Assembly: GCA_003228115.1 (NCBI GenBank)
Contig: QEVV01000001.1
Location: forward strand, 558,001-622,000
Length of the DNA stretch: 64,000 bases
Origin: Chloroflexota bacterium
Lineage (GTDB): Bacteria > Chloroflexota > Dehalococcoidia > Lucifugimonadales > SAR202-VII-2
Reading direction: 5' to 3'
A program made the position numbers and the translations under genes. The notes below the pieces were generated by a model. The model had not been told where the DNA came from and made no database searches. It saw only the letters and a list, made by a program, of their open reading frames with translations. This document shows, in pieces, positions 33,378-42,607 of the stretch (positions are counted from its first letter, which is position 1; the number at the start of each line of letters is the position of its first letter).

Positions 33378-34505
33378 ATGAAGGTCGGCTTAGTCTGCCC
33401 CTATGACTTCTCCTATCCCGGCGGGGTGTCGTCGCACATCGCCAACCTGGCCGCCGAGTTAACCCGGCGCGATCACTCCGTCAAAATCATCGCCCCGAGT
33501 TCCGGACGGCCATCCGATTCACCGAATTTCATTAGGCTTGGCCGCTCTTTCCCCGTACCCACGCACGGTTCCATTGCTCGAATCTCCTTCTCCGTATGGC
33601 GCCGCGCCCAGGTGAGAGCAACCTTCGAACGAGAGAAGTTCGATGTCATTCACATCCATGAGCCCCTGTCGCCCGTGCTCCCGCTCATGGCTCTGTACTT
33701 CTCAAAAGCATTGACCGTAGGAACGTTTCACGCCTTCCACAGGAGCACCAAGCTCTATTGGGCGTCTCAGCCCCTCCTCCGGGGGGCCATCCGCAAGCTC
33801 CACGGCCGAATTGCTGTCTCAATACCAGCCAGGGACTACGTTAGCCGGTACTTCCCGGGGGAGTACCGGCTCATCCCCAACGGAATCGACGTTGACCACT
33901 TCGCCAAGCCCGCAGACCCGATAGAGGAATTCCAGGATGGCAAGATCAATATCCTATTCGTCGGCAGGCGGGAAAAACGGAAAGGGTTGAAGCATCTTCT
34001 GGCCGCATTTAGCGCCCTCAAGTGGCGTTGCCCTAACACGCGGCTCATTGTCGTTGGGGAGGGCCACCCAGACCCGGAGTGCCAGCGTATCATCGCCGAG
34101 CGGCAAATTCAGGATGTTGTATTCACAGGACCCATTCCGTATGGCGCCCTACCCCAGTATTACGCGTCAGCAGACATCTTCTGCTCCCCAGCTACAGGGG
34201 CAGAGAGTTTCGGAATCGTTTTGCTCGAGGCGATGGCGGCGGGAAAGCCCATAGTCGCTAGCAACATTGAGGGATACGCCAGTGTCCTGGAAGATGGCAG
34301 GGACGGCGTCTTGGTGCCGCCAATGCAAGATGAGGCGCTAGCGCAGGCGTTGGAGACCCTGGTGAAAGAACCGGAAACCCGAGCGCGGATGGGGTCCCAC
34401 GGACAAGAAAGAAGCAAGGACTATCGATGGGAGGTCGTAGCCTCTAGAGTCCTCGACTACTACGAAGAGTTGCTACAACAGAAAAAAGAGCCTGCAACCC
34501 CTTAG
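33378..34505 (+). CDS. GT4 glycosyltransferase, PimA-like
   Basis: A 375-residue GT-B fold enzyme. MKVGLVCPYDFSYPGGVSSHIANLAAELTRRDH closely resembles PimA, the GDP-mannose:phosphatidylinositol mannosyltransferase; the donor-site EX7E motif is ESFGIVLLE near residue 280, in GAESFGIVLLEAMAAGKPIVAS. The acceptor is inferred from the neighbours: inositol phosphate synthase before it and a phosphatidyltransferase after it. No signal peptide; a membrane-associated cytosolic enzyme is expected. Confidence 0.85.
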   Translation: MKVGLVCPYDFSYPGGVSSHIANLAAELTRRDHSVKIIAPSSGRPSDSPNFIRLGRSFPVPTHGSIARISFSVWRRAQVRATFEREKFDVIHIHEPLSPVLPLMALYFSKALTVGTFHAFHRSTKLYWASQPLLRGAIRKLHGRIAVSIPARDYVSRYFPGEYRLIPNGIDVDHFAKPADPIEEFQDGKINILFVGRREKRKGLKHLLAAFSALKWRCPNTRLIVVGEGHPDPECQRIIAERQIQDVVFTGPIPYGALPQYYASADIFCSPATGAESFGIVLLEAMAAGKPIVASNIEGYASVLEDGRDGVLVPPMQDEALAQALETLVKEPETRARMGSHGQERSKDYRWEVVASRVLDYYEELLQQKKEPATP

Positions 34506-34539
34506 CAAGAAATATCCAGCCTCCCCGACAGTCATACTT

Positions 34540-35136
34540 ATGGCCAAACCAACATTTAAGAACAATGTGCGCCGCCGCCTTGCCATGCCCGTCGCTAGGA
34601 TGCTAGCAGCGTTGGGCGTTACGCCGAATATGGTGACGATGGGTGGCCTCGTGTTTGTTCTGGTGGCGGGCTACCTTGCGTCCCAGGGCTGGTTCATAGC
34701 GGCTGGCCTCGTGCTTCTCTTCTCCGGCGGCTTCGATGCTGTCGATGGCACACTAGCGCGGCTGACCGGCAAGAGCAGCGACGCCGGCGCCTTCCTCGAC
34801 TCCTTCACTGACCGGCTGGCGGAGGCTGGGTTCCTAGGGGGGATGGCCTGGTATTACCTGAGCCAAGAACCCCCTGCCCTCGGCGGGGCGATGCTTGCCT
34901 TCGGCACATTCGTAGCCTCTGTCATGGTTAGCTACGCACGGGCCAGATCAGAGGGGCTGGGCATCGAATGCAGCATAGGTGCTGTTGCACGCACGGAGCG
35001 AGTACTGATCATGGGCATTGGCGTGGCGATAGGTTTCCCCACGCCAACCCTTTGGGCGGTCTTCGCCCTGTCGGCCCTCACTGCGACGAGGCGATTTATA
35101 CACACGTTCAGAGAAGCGAAGAAGCGGCAGAGCTGA
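34540..35136 (+). CDS. CDP-alcohol phosphatidyltransferase (PI-phosphate synthase-like)
   Basis: A 198-residue membrane enzyme with about six helices. The family signature is complete: FDAVDGTLARLTGKSSDAGAFLDSFTDR, matching D-x2-DG-x2-AR-x8-G-x3-D-x3-D. It joins CDP-diacylglycerol to an alcohol. In this context inositol 3-phosphate is the likely alcohol, giving phosphatidylinositol phosphate; glycerol 3-phosphate is the alternative. It lies 34 bases after the PimA-like gene, so the three genes are probably one operon. Confidence 0.85.
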   Translation: MAKPTFKNNVRRRLAMPVARMLAALGVTPNMVTMGGLVFVLVAGYLASQGWFIAAGLVLLFSGGFDAVDGTLARLTGKSSDAGAFLDSFTDRLAEAGFLGGMAWYYLSQEPPALGGAMLAFGTFVASVMVSYARARSEGLGIECSIGAVARTERVLIMGIGVAIGFPTPTLWAVFALSALTATRRFIHTFREAKKRQS

Positions 35137-35189
35137 TCGGCGTCGGCAGGTGTAGCGGCTGCGTTTGAGGAAGACTTGAACCGTACGAC

Positions 35190-36297
35190 CTAGCTCTTCG
35201 CCCCTACCATCGATTTCAGGTAGGCCTCAAGAATCGGGTCGATCTCCCCATCAAGAACAGATTCTGTGTTTGGCGTCTCGTAGCCCGAGCGGTGATCCTT
35301 GATCAATTGGTACGGGTGAAGGACATAGCTCCGAATTTGGTTCCCCCACCCAGCAGAAACGTGCTCGCCCCGCAGCTGAGACTGCTCCTCGGACCGGCGC
35401 TTCATTTCCCGCTCTAGTAGCCGCGCCTTTAGAACCTTCATCGCCATGGCGCGATTCTGGTGCTGGGATCGCTCGTTCTGGCATGAGACGACAATGCCCG
35501 ATGGCAAATGTGTCAGGCGCACCGCTGTGGAGTTCTTTTGGACGTGCTGGCCACCCGCCCCGCTCGCCCTGAAAACATCCACTCGAAGGTCGGAATTATC
35601 GACCTCAATCTCTGGCGCGTCCTCAACCTCTGGAACCACCTCGACAAGCGCGAACGATGTGTGGCGTAGCTTGTTGGCGTCGAATGGGGAAAGCCTAACC
35701 AGGCGATGCACTCCCCTTTCTGACTTTAGATACCCATACGCCCAGCGTCCATCAATTTCTATCGTTGCGCTCTTTATCCCAGCTTCCTCCCCTTGAGAGA
35801 CGTCGATCACCTCCGCCTTGAAGCGTCGGCGCTCCGCCCAGCGAAGGTACATGCGCATCAACATTTCCGCCCAGTCCTGGGACTCGGTACCACCAGCGCC
35901 CGCGTGGATAGAGAGGAAGCAGTTGACGCGGTCGTACTCTCCCGAAAGAGCCAGTTCGAACTCACGCCGCTCCACTTCCTTGAGAAGTTGTGCTACCTCC
36001 GACTCCAGACTTCCGAGGAGAGAGTCGTCATTCGACTCCAGTGACAGAGCGATAAGATCCAACGACGAAGACGCCGTTCCTTCCAGGCCTCGCCAGGTGT
36101 CTACGGTCTCCTTCAACGTGGCGATCTGCTGCATGTGCCTCCCAGCTGCCTGGGCGTCATCCCAGAATTCAGGCTGAGCGGCCTCTTCCTCCAACCGGGC
36201 GATCTCTATCTCTTTGGGGGATACCTCAAAGACGCTCCTCGATTCCCCTTATCCGGGTAACGAGCTGCTCGAGTTGGCCCTGCAGGTCTTGAAGCAT
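35190..36297 (-). CDS. prfB: peptide chain release factor 2, programmed +1 frameshift
   Basis: RF2 reads UAA and UGA stops. The ORF track shows only the second segment (36194 down). The true start is ATG 36297: 23 codons (MLQDLQGQLEQLVTRIRGIE...) lead to CTT TGA, where a +1 shift to GAG continues EVSPKEIEIARLEEEAAQ. The total is 368 residues, normal for RF2. The stop-codon-reading motif SPF is in LVRLSPFDANKLRHTSF, and GGQ in ASGAGGQHVQKN near the middle. The frameshift makes synthesis self-regulated by RF2 level. Confidence 0.95.
36226..36240 (-). promoter_or_regulatory. prfB programmed frameshift site
   Basis: On the minus strand GAGGAG-CGT-CTT-TGA: an internal Shine-Dalgarno-like run three bases before the CTTTGA slip site, the same spacing as in E. 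coli prfB. The ribosome slips from CTT to TTT and resumes at GAG. Confidence 0.92.
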
Positions 36298-36353
36298 CTT
36301 CCGGTGTTCTCCTTGATGAATTCTTGGTCTCGGTAACCGTACTGTGAGCGACG

Positions 36354-37067
36354 TTAGGTAAGCAATTCCAACTGTTCTTGGGATCCGGGCGCCATTTCGG
36401 GCAACTTCCCAGCGGCCGCATTGTGCGCCAGAGCGATGGGCTTGGGCAATCTGATGCGGTCCCGGCAGGCCAGGACCCAGCGGACAGCCGTCTCAAGGTC
36501 CACCATATGCCCAATGGAAACAAAGATGGGTGATACGCCCGTCTTGACCCGAACTGCGGCGCCAATGACCTCGTCCTTGTCTATCAGCGGGGCCCACGCC
36601 CCTTGTTCAGCGACCAGCCCTTCGTAACGACCTCGGAGGATGTTCTTAGCGCATCCCACCGTCGGAATTTCCAAGAGCAGCCCGATATGGCAAGCGATGC
36701 CGAAACGCCGGGGATGGGCCAATCCATGACCATCCACGAGCACAAAATCGGGTATGGTAGTGAGCTTCTCCAAAGCGGCCAGAATCGGCGGCGACTCTCG
36801 AAACGAAAGAAGGCCTGGGATATAGGGCATCTTTGGCGTTGCCTCTGCGGTCCTCACCTCCACAATCCCCATGTCAGGCAGCCGCACGACTACTGCCGCT
36901 CCACGCGCCCTGCCGTCCTGATCCGGAGGTGACAGGTCAACGCCAGCCACCAACTTCGGGTCGCTGTCCAAAGGCGATAGCCGCACAACCTCAGACGCCA
37001 AACGCCGTTGGATTTCCCGCGCCTCTGCCGTATTCACGTCCCATGTGTGCAGAGCCCTAGCCTTCAC
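36354..37067 (-). CDS. nfi: endonuclease V (deoxyinosine 3' endonuclease)
   Basis: A 237-residue Nfi enzyme, which nicks DNA next to deoxyinosine. VAGVDLSPPDQDGRARGAAVVV holds the first metal Asp; YIPGLLSFRESPPIL gives the PYIPG wedge and catalytic Glu; LVDGHGLAHPRRFGIACHIG carries further acidic and basic catalytic residues. The start is GTG 37067. The gene lies 57 bases upstream of prfB on the same strand. Confidence 0.93.
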   Translation of the reverse strand: MKARALHTWDVNTAEAREIQRRLASEVVRLSPLDSDPKLVAGVDLSPPDQDGRARGAAVVVRLPDMGIVEVRTAEATPKMPYIPGLLSFRESPPILAALEKLTTIPDFVLVDGHGLAHPRRFGIACHIGLLLEIPTVGCAKNILRGRYEGLVAEQGAWAPLIDKDEVIGAAVRVKTGVSPIFVSIGHMVDLETAVRWVLACRDRIRLPKPIALAHNAAAGKLPEMAPGSQEQLELLT

Positions 37068-37185
37068 AACGTCATTATAACAGTCGCCTACGCCTAGACT
37101 CTGTTACGGACGCTTCGTATAATGAGCCTAGCCAATCTGACCCACGCTACGGCGAAGTTGCGTCGGCCTATCAAAGGCCGCCCAG

Positions 37186-38349
37186 ATGGCCTCAGCCAAG
37201 CCTATCCCTCTCAATTCAATGACTACCCAACCAACACCTCAACCACAATTCAAAACCACCCATCCCTCCGCAGGGGCCAAGGTGGCTGTCGTCCGTACGA
37301 GTCCAGAAACCGTCTTAGCAGACGTCGCTCGGGCTATGGACCTAGCTGAGGCGCAGCGCTACTTGCCCTTGGACAAAGAAACCCTCCTCAAAATCAACAT
37401 CTCATGGCAACATTGGTACCCAGCCTGCTCAACGTCTCCCTACCAGCTGGAAGGCGTTATCCAGGCCCTTCAGTCGTGGGGCTACAAAGACCTCATCCCC
37501 GCCCATAACGGCACCGTTGTTGTGAAGTCCCGTGAGGGCGAGATCAACAACCGCCACAAGCCTGTCACGGACAAATATGGGCTCAAACCCGTCCACCTGG
37601 ACACGGACCCCGATGTTGAGTGGGTCCGTTATGAGCCCAAGCGCGAGCTCTTGGTACTAGACAAAATCTTTCCAGAGGGCATATTCATACCAGGGCCACT
37701 CATGGGCAGGAACATCGTGCATCTGCCCACCATGAAGACCCACGTGTTCACCACAATGACCGGGGCGCTAAAGAATGCCTTCGGCGGTCTGCTGCACCGC
37801 AAGCGCCACTGGACCCACTCCCTCATCCACGAGACGCTTGTGGACCTTTTGGCCATTCAGCACGATATCCACCCCGGCCTCTTCGCCGTAATGGATGGGA
37901 CACTTGCAGGTGACGGTCCTGGCCCACGGGCGATGCGATGGCATGTAAAGAACACATTCTTGGCCAGCGCCGATCAGGTAGCGATCGATGCGATTGCCGC
38001 CAAGATGATGGGCTTTGACCCCATGTCTATTAAGTGCATTCGCCTGGCGCACGAGATGGGCCTGGGCTGTGGCGACCCTTCACAAATCGAGGTCGTCGGA
38101 GAGGACATCTCCGAAGTGAACTGGAAGTTCGAGGGAAAGAAGGAAACCTTCGCCAGCCGGGGACAGAAGCTGATCTACTGGGGGCCACTCAAGCCCCTGG
38201 AGACCCTGCTCCTTCGCACTCCCCTTGTTCCTTGGGCCATCTTCGCCTCGAACGCCTACTACAACGGCTATTGGCTGAATGTGGTGGGTAAGCGCCGCAT
38301 TCGAGATGCGCTCAAGACAGACTGGGGCAAGCTCTTCCTAGACTACTAG
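37186..38349 (+). CDS. DUF362 domain protein
   Basis: A 387-residue protein of the DUF362 family. VAVVRTSPETVLADVARAMDLA near residue 45, LLKINISWQHWYPACSTSPYQLEGVIQAL, NIVHLPTMKTHVFTTMTGALKNAFGGLL near 180 and FAVMDGTLAGDGPGPRA near 235 are the conserved blocks. There is no ferredoxin segment, unlike some family members. Function is not established for the family. A second in-frame ATG at 37219 could be the start. Confidence 0.8.
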   Translation: MASAKPIPLNSMTTQPTPQPQFKTTHPSAGAKVAVVRTSPETVLADVARAMDLAEAQRYLPLDKETLLKINISWQHWYPACSTSPYQLEGVIQALQSWGYKDLIPAHNGTVVVKSREGEINNRHKPVTDKYGLKPVHLDTDPDVEWVRYEPKRELLVLDKIFPEGIFIPGPLMGRNIVHLPTMKTHVFTTMTGALKNAFGGLLHRKRHWTHSLIHETLVDLLAIQHDIHPGLFAVMDGTLAGDGPGPRAMRWHVKNTFLASADQVAIDAIAAKMMGFDPMSIKCIRLAHEMGLGCGDPSQIEVVGEDISEVNWKFEGKKETFASRGQKLIYWGPLKPLETLLLRTPLVPWAIFASNAYYNGYWLNVVGKRRIRDALKTDWGKLFLDY

Positions 38350-38508
38350 AGAGCACGCGTCCAACCCTCTGTGTTGAAGGGGTCTCCGTTCGTTCTACGG
38401 GGCCGAAGGTGGGACATTTCAAGAGGCTTGCGTTCCTCAGCCGCAGCAGGCCTCAGAACGAACCTCCTATCTCAAGCCCACGCATCCTCAACCAACGAGA
38501 GGTTATCC

Positions 38509-38877
38509 ATGAACTACACTCGCATTTACACGGACGAGGCGGGTGAAACGCACTTCGAAGACCTGCCCATTGACCTCATCCCCCGCGACTTTGCACCGCC
38601 GGCCGGCCTCATCAACGTGTCGGATCCTATCCCCGCAGCGCATCTTGTGTTCTTCATGGTGCCGCCTGGCTGGGTCGGAAACTGGCACCCCGCGCCCCGG
38701 CGGCAATATTACGCCCACCTTGCAGGAACATTGGACGTGAGTGTAAGCGACGGAAGCGTTCGAAGAGTTCAGCCAGGCGACATTGCACTGCTAGAGGATG
38801 TCACCGGGAAGGGACATGAGACCCGGACAGCCAGTGACACAGAGGCGCAGGGGATATTCATACAGTTGCCCGACTAG
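38509..38877 (+). CDS. small cupin protein
   Basis: A 122-residue single-cupin protein. The metal motif appears in NWHPAPRRQYYAHLAGTLDVSV and VQPGDIALLEDVTGKGHETR. His residues of the usual cupin motif 1 are only partly kept, so metal binding is uncertain. ATG 38509 with GAGAGG upstream is preferred to the track start 38371. The preceding 158 bases hold no gene. Confidence 0.75.
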   Translation: MNYTRIYTDEAGETHFEDLPIDLIPRDFAPPAGLINVSDPIPAAHLVFFMVPPGWVGNWHPAPRRQYYAHLAGTLDVSVSDGSVRRVQPGDIALLEDVTGKGHETRTASDTEAQGIFIQLPD

Positions 38878-38929
38878 CCGACGATTCGGCCAATGCCAAG
38901 GCCAGATAGCTGGCGGTGCTGCTCTCTCG

Positions 38930-40219
38930 CTATTTGGCTGGTTCCAGCCGGGAGTAACCTGTGTAGGGCTGCAAGACCGCTGGTATCTCTACCGAGCCAT
39001 CGGCCTGCTGATAAGTCTCCAGGATTGCGATCATGATGCGGGGGATAGCCAGGCCTGAACCGTTCAGCGTATGAACAAACTCGGGCCGCCCACCCCGCTC
39101 ACGCCGAAACCGGATATTCGACCGGCGTGCCTGAAAGTCGGTGCAGTTTGAGCATGAGCTAACCTCCAGCCATTCCGCACAGCCGGGCGACCATACCTCA
39201 AAATCAAAGCTCTTGGCCGACGGAAACCCCATGTCTCCGGTGCAGAGTTCCAGCAGCCGATAGGTCAGACCCAAACGACGCAGCAAGTCTTCGGCGTCAC
39301 CCATCAGCTTCCGCAGCTCCTCGTCGGAGTCCTCCGGGGCGACGAACTTGTACATCTCTACCTTGTCGAACTGATGCACCCGCTTAATCCCCCGAGTGTC
39401 CCTCCCCGCTGCTGCCTTCTCACGCCGAAAGCATGGAGTGGCGGCGGTGTAGTAGCGAGGCAGGATGCCGGGTTCCAGAATTTGGCCCGCGTGCATCCCA
39501 GTAAGCGGTACCTCAGCGGTAGGGATAAGCCACAGGTCATCCTCTTCGTCGTGGTAGAGGTTGTCGCCAAACTTGGGTAGGTTTCCGCTACCCAGAAGCG
39601 CCTCTCTGCGCACTAGGTAAGGGGGGTAAATCTCCGTGTAACCATGTTCCTGGGTGTGGACATCCAACATCCAGGTAATGAGGGCCCGCTGAAGACGAGC
39701 GCCCGCTCCCTTGAGCATGTAAAAGCGTGAACCGGACAGGCTCGCTCCAGTCTGAAAGTCGATGATATCCAGGGTTTCCGCAAGGTCCCAGTGAGGCACT
39801 GCCGGGAAGGGCAGAGTGAACTCCTCGCCCTCCACCCGGGCCACCACATTCGCCTCCTCATCCAGGCCCACAGGGACGTCTTCGATTGGCAGGTTGGGAA
39901 GCCACAAAAGCTCATCATTGAGACTCGCTTCTACAGCCTTCGACTCCTCCTCCACTGCCTCAAGCTTTTCGTTGACCTCTCGGACACGGTTCTTGGCGGC
40001 CTCTGCCTCGTCCGTGGTTTCGGGTCCTCCCCGCATGAGTTGGCCTATGCGTTTGCTCTCTTCGTTGCGAATAGCCCGGAGGCTATCCACCTCACTGATC
40101 AACTGGCGGCGGCGGGTGTCCAACTCCAAAATTCGATCCAGGGAAAGGTCGGCATCTCGCTTGGCGAGGCCAGCCATAACGAAGGCTGGATCTCTCCGGA
40201 TCATATCGAGGCTCAGCAT
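38930..40219 (-). CDS. serS: seryl-tRNA synthetase
   Basis: A 429-residue class II synthetase. The N-terminal coiled-coil arm (residues 30-100, LDTRRRQLISEVDSLRAIRNEESKRIG) contacts the long arm of tRNA-Ser. Motif 2 is PCFRREKAAAGRDTRGIKRVHQFDKVE and motif 3 lies in HTLNGSGLAIPRIMIAILE. Length is normal. It is the last gene of a minus-strand group lysS, HAD phosphatase, serS with very short gaps, and so is probably cotranscribed. Confidence 0.96.
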   Translation of the reverse strand: MLSLDMIRRDPAFVMAGLAKRDADLSLDRILELDTRRRQLISEVDSLRAIRNEESKRIGQLMRGGPETTDEAEAAKNRVREVNEKLEAVEEESKAVEASLNDELLWLPNLPIEDVPVGLDEEANVVARVEGEEFTLPFPAVPHWDLAETLDIIDFQTGASLSGSRFYMLKGAGARLQRALITWMLDVHTQEHGYTEIYPPYLVRREALLGSGNLPKFGDNLYHDEEDDLWLIPTAEVPLTGMHAGQILEPGILPRYYTAATPCFRREKAAAGRDTRGIKRVHQFDKVEMYKFVAPEDSDEELRKLMGDAEDLLRRLGLTYRLLELCTGDMGFPSAKSFDFEVWSPGCAEWLEVSSCSNCTDFQARRSNIRFRRERGGRPEFVHTLNGSGLAIPRIMIAILETYQQADGSVEIPAVLQPYTGYSRLEPAK

Positions 40220-40227
40220 TTCATCAC

Positions 40228-40965
40228 CTATCGCCCATCCAAATCGTCATCGCCTTCACTCTCGATTATGTGCCAGCCCTTGGCCTCCGCTAAGTCCAGC
40301 AAGTCATCGTCGGGGTAGACGGCTACAGGCAAACCTACAAGGTCCATTACGTACCGGTCATATATACGGTCTGCGTAGGCGAAGCTCCTAGACCAGTCCA
40401 CTGACAGTCCATTGGCAGCGATGTAGGCCTTCAACAGATCGGCCTTGGACTCACCGAAGCAAAAAGGTCCAGCCAGCTCGCCTGTTAAGTATTCGTCGCT
40501 GATCTCCAGTTGAGATCCCACGATATGGGTAATTCCAAGCTCCTTGCCCACAAGCTCGAGCACGCCCTGGAAGCCACCAGATACAAGGACAACCAGATGC
40601 CCCCTTTCCTGATGCCATCGGAGCACCTTAACAACGTCGTCGCGCAGGGTTGGCAAGAGTTCGTTGTAAAGAATCTCGTAAAATACACTCTCCGCGGTCT
40701 CCTCGAAGAGGTCCTGAAGAAGCATTGCTGCACCTCGGCCACCCGAGTGGTGAAACCTCTCGCTGGACAAAAGGCCGAGCTTTGATGCTATCCAGCGGGC
40801 GGCATGAGTAACCATGAAGGCGTAATAGTGACGGCGGTTGAACTTGTGCTCCTTTACCGTTCGCGCCAATCCCCGCCAGACGTGGCCCCTGCAAAGGGTT
40901 CCATCCAGGTCAAAAATGGCGGCAATTCGCGGGGCTGAGCTTTCTGAGGTCGTCATGGGTGGCAA
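40228..40965 (-). CDS. HAD-IB family phosphatase (SerB-like)
   Basis: A 245-residue HAD-superfamily hydrolase. Motif I IAAIFDLDGTLC holds the nucleophile Asp, motif II is LVVLVSGGF, the motif III Lys is in FGESKADLLKAY, and motif IV is SFAYADRIYDRYVM. A helical cap lies between motifs I and II. Subfamily IB contains phosphoserine phosphatase; its place eight bases before serS makes a serine link tempting, but related members act on phospholipid phosphates, so the substrate is open. Confidence 0.82.
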   Translation of the reverse strand: MPPMTTSESSAPRIAAIFDLDGTLCRGHVWRGLARTVKEHKFNRRHYYAFMVTHAARWIASKLGLLSSERFHHSGGRGAAMLLQDLFEETAESVFYEILYNELLPTLRDDVVKVLRWHQERGHLVVLVSGGFQGVLELVGKELGITHIVGSQLEISDEYLTGELAGPFCFGESKADLLKAYIAANGLSVDWSRSFAYADRIYDRYVMDLVGLPVAVYPDDDLLDLAEAKGWHIIESEGDDDLDGR

Positions 40966-40967
40966 GC

Positions 40968-42458
40968 CTAATTGCGCAACTGGGGGAAGAGGACTACGTC
41001 GCGGATAGTAGCCTGATTAGCCAAGAGCATCACGAGCCGGTCTATGCCGATGCCGAGACCCCCTGTGGGGGGCATTCCATGCTCTAAGGCTACCAGGAAG
41101 TCGTCATCAAGACGATCCGTTTCTTCCAAATCGCCCGCTTCCGCTCGCAGGGTCTCCTGCGCCTCCATACGTTTGCGCTGCTCAAGAGGATCGTTGAGCT
41201 CGCTGAAGGCGTTGGCTATCTCCATGGCCCCTGCGAAGCCTTCGAAGCGCTCAACAAGATGTGGCTGGTCCCGCTTCTCTTTGGCCAGCGGCGACATCTC
41301 GATTGGGTAATCTACGAGAAATGTCGGTTGTATCAGGTGAGGCTCCACCATTGACGAGACGAGCTTGTCAATGAGATAGCCCCTGCCCCGCCGGGGGTCA
41401 ACCTGCAGCCCAAGTTCACGCATCCTTTGCCCCAAAGACTCGGTGTCCGGGAACCGGTCAAGTACGATTCCACTCCTGTTCTCTATCTCCTCCAGCAGCG
41501 ATACCCGACGCCACGGGGGGCTGAAGTCGATGGTTTCTTCGCCCCAGAGGACATTCGGGCTTCCTGTCGCCTCCTGCGCTAACCCGCACACGAGATACTC
41601 CACCAATTCCATCATGTCTCGATAGTCAGCGTAAGCCTGGTAGGCTTCGAGGAGGGTGAACTCAGGGTTGTGATCCTGATCTATCCCTTCGTTGCGGAAG
41701 ACGCGGCCAAGTTCATATACCTTGTCCATGCCGCCAACAACCAGCCGCTTGAGATAGAGCTCGGTCGCGATGCGGAGGTAGAGGCGACGATTCAACGCAT
41801 TGTGATGAGTTTCGAATGGGTGGGCCATCGCACCAGCAGCGATGGGAACAAGAACCGGCGTATCCACTTCTATGAAGCCCCGGTCGTCCAAGAGTCGCCG
41901 GAGCGTGACGAAGATGCGGCTCCGGAGGCGAAAGGTCTGTCTCGCCTCTTCGTTCGAAATCATGTCGAGGTAGCGTTGCCGGTAACGTTTTTCAAGGTCT
42001 TGCAGGCCGTGCCACTTCTCGGGCAAAGGGCGCAGAGCCTTGGCCAGCACCGTGATGTCGTTCGCTTCCACCGTAACCTCTCCGGTCTTGCTGCGTAGCA
42101 ACACCCCACTGACGCCTACAAAGTCCCCCAGGTCAAGCAGCTTGAGCAGTTCAAATTGCTGCTCGGTCAGCGCGTTTTTCCTGAGAAGTACCTGCATCCG
42201 GCCAGAGCCGTCCCGGATATCCAAAAAGGAGGCCTTACCCATGCCACGCTGGGCAGTGATGCGGCCTGCTAGCGAAACCTCGGCCGGGTCCGCCGCTCCT
42301 TCATTAGCCTCCTCGGCTTGAATGAAGAGGTCTACAGCTTCCTGAGTGGAATGGGAACGGTGAAAGGAAGGAGGAAAAGGATCTACAGAGCGAGAGCGAA
42401 GCTCATCCAGCTTTTCCCGGCGTCGCTCCATCTGGCCTTCAAGATCAGACTCGGACAT
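40968..42458 (-). CDS. lysS: lysyl-tRNA synthetase, class II
   Basis: A 496-residue class II LysRS. The N-terminal OB-fold binds the anticodon (SLAGRITAQRGMGKASFLDIRDGSGRMQVLL). Motif 1 is around GFIEVDTPVLVP, motif 2 YELGRVFRNEGIDQDHNPEFTLLEAYQAYADY, and motif 3 PPTGGLGIGIDRLVMLLANQATIRDV. Length is standard. Two bases separate its stop from the HAD gene start. Confidence 0.96.
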   Translation of the reverse strand: MSESDLEGQMERRREKLDELRSRSVDPFPPSFHRSHSTQEAVDLFIQAEEANEGAADPAEVSLAGRITAQRGMGKASFLDIRDGSGRMQVLLRKNALTEQQFELLKLLDLGDFVGVSGVLLRSKTGEVTVEANDITVLAKALRPLPEKWHGLQDLEKRYRQRYLDMISNEEARQTFRLRSRIFVTLRRLLDDRGFIEVDTPVLVPIAAGAMAHPFETHHNALNRRLYLRIATELYLKRLVVGGMDKVYELGRVFRNEGIDQDHNPEFTLLEAYQAYADYRDMMELVEYLVCGLAQEATGSPNVLWGEETIDFSPPWRRVSLLEEIENRSGIVLDRFPDTESLGQRMRELGLQVDPRRGRGYLIDKLVSSMVEPHLIQPTFLVDYPIEMSPLAKEKRDQPHLVERFEGFAGAMEIANAFSELNDPLEQRKRMEAQETLRAEAGDLEETDRLDDDFLVALEHGMPPTGGLGIGIDRLVMLLANQATIRDVVLFPQLRN

Positions 42459-42607
42459 TGCACCTGCTTACCTGTGGTTTACCACGATACCTGGTAGCCT
42501 CAGTATCCCCTTTATTCGTTGAAGGTGTCCAGTGCGGGGCAAAAAGAAAGACGCCTGAGGAAGAGCGCCCCGCCTCTAGCGTCTGGAACCAAGCGGTGCG
42601 ATTCCGC

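Noticed and set aside
35190-36297. prfB as a broken gene because of the internal TGA
   Set aside because: The Shine-Dalgarno-like run, CTTTGA slip site and continuous RF2 sequence show programmed frameshifting.
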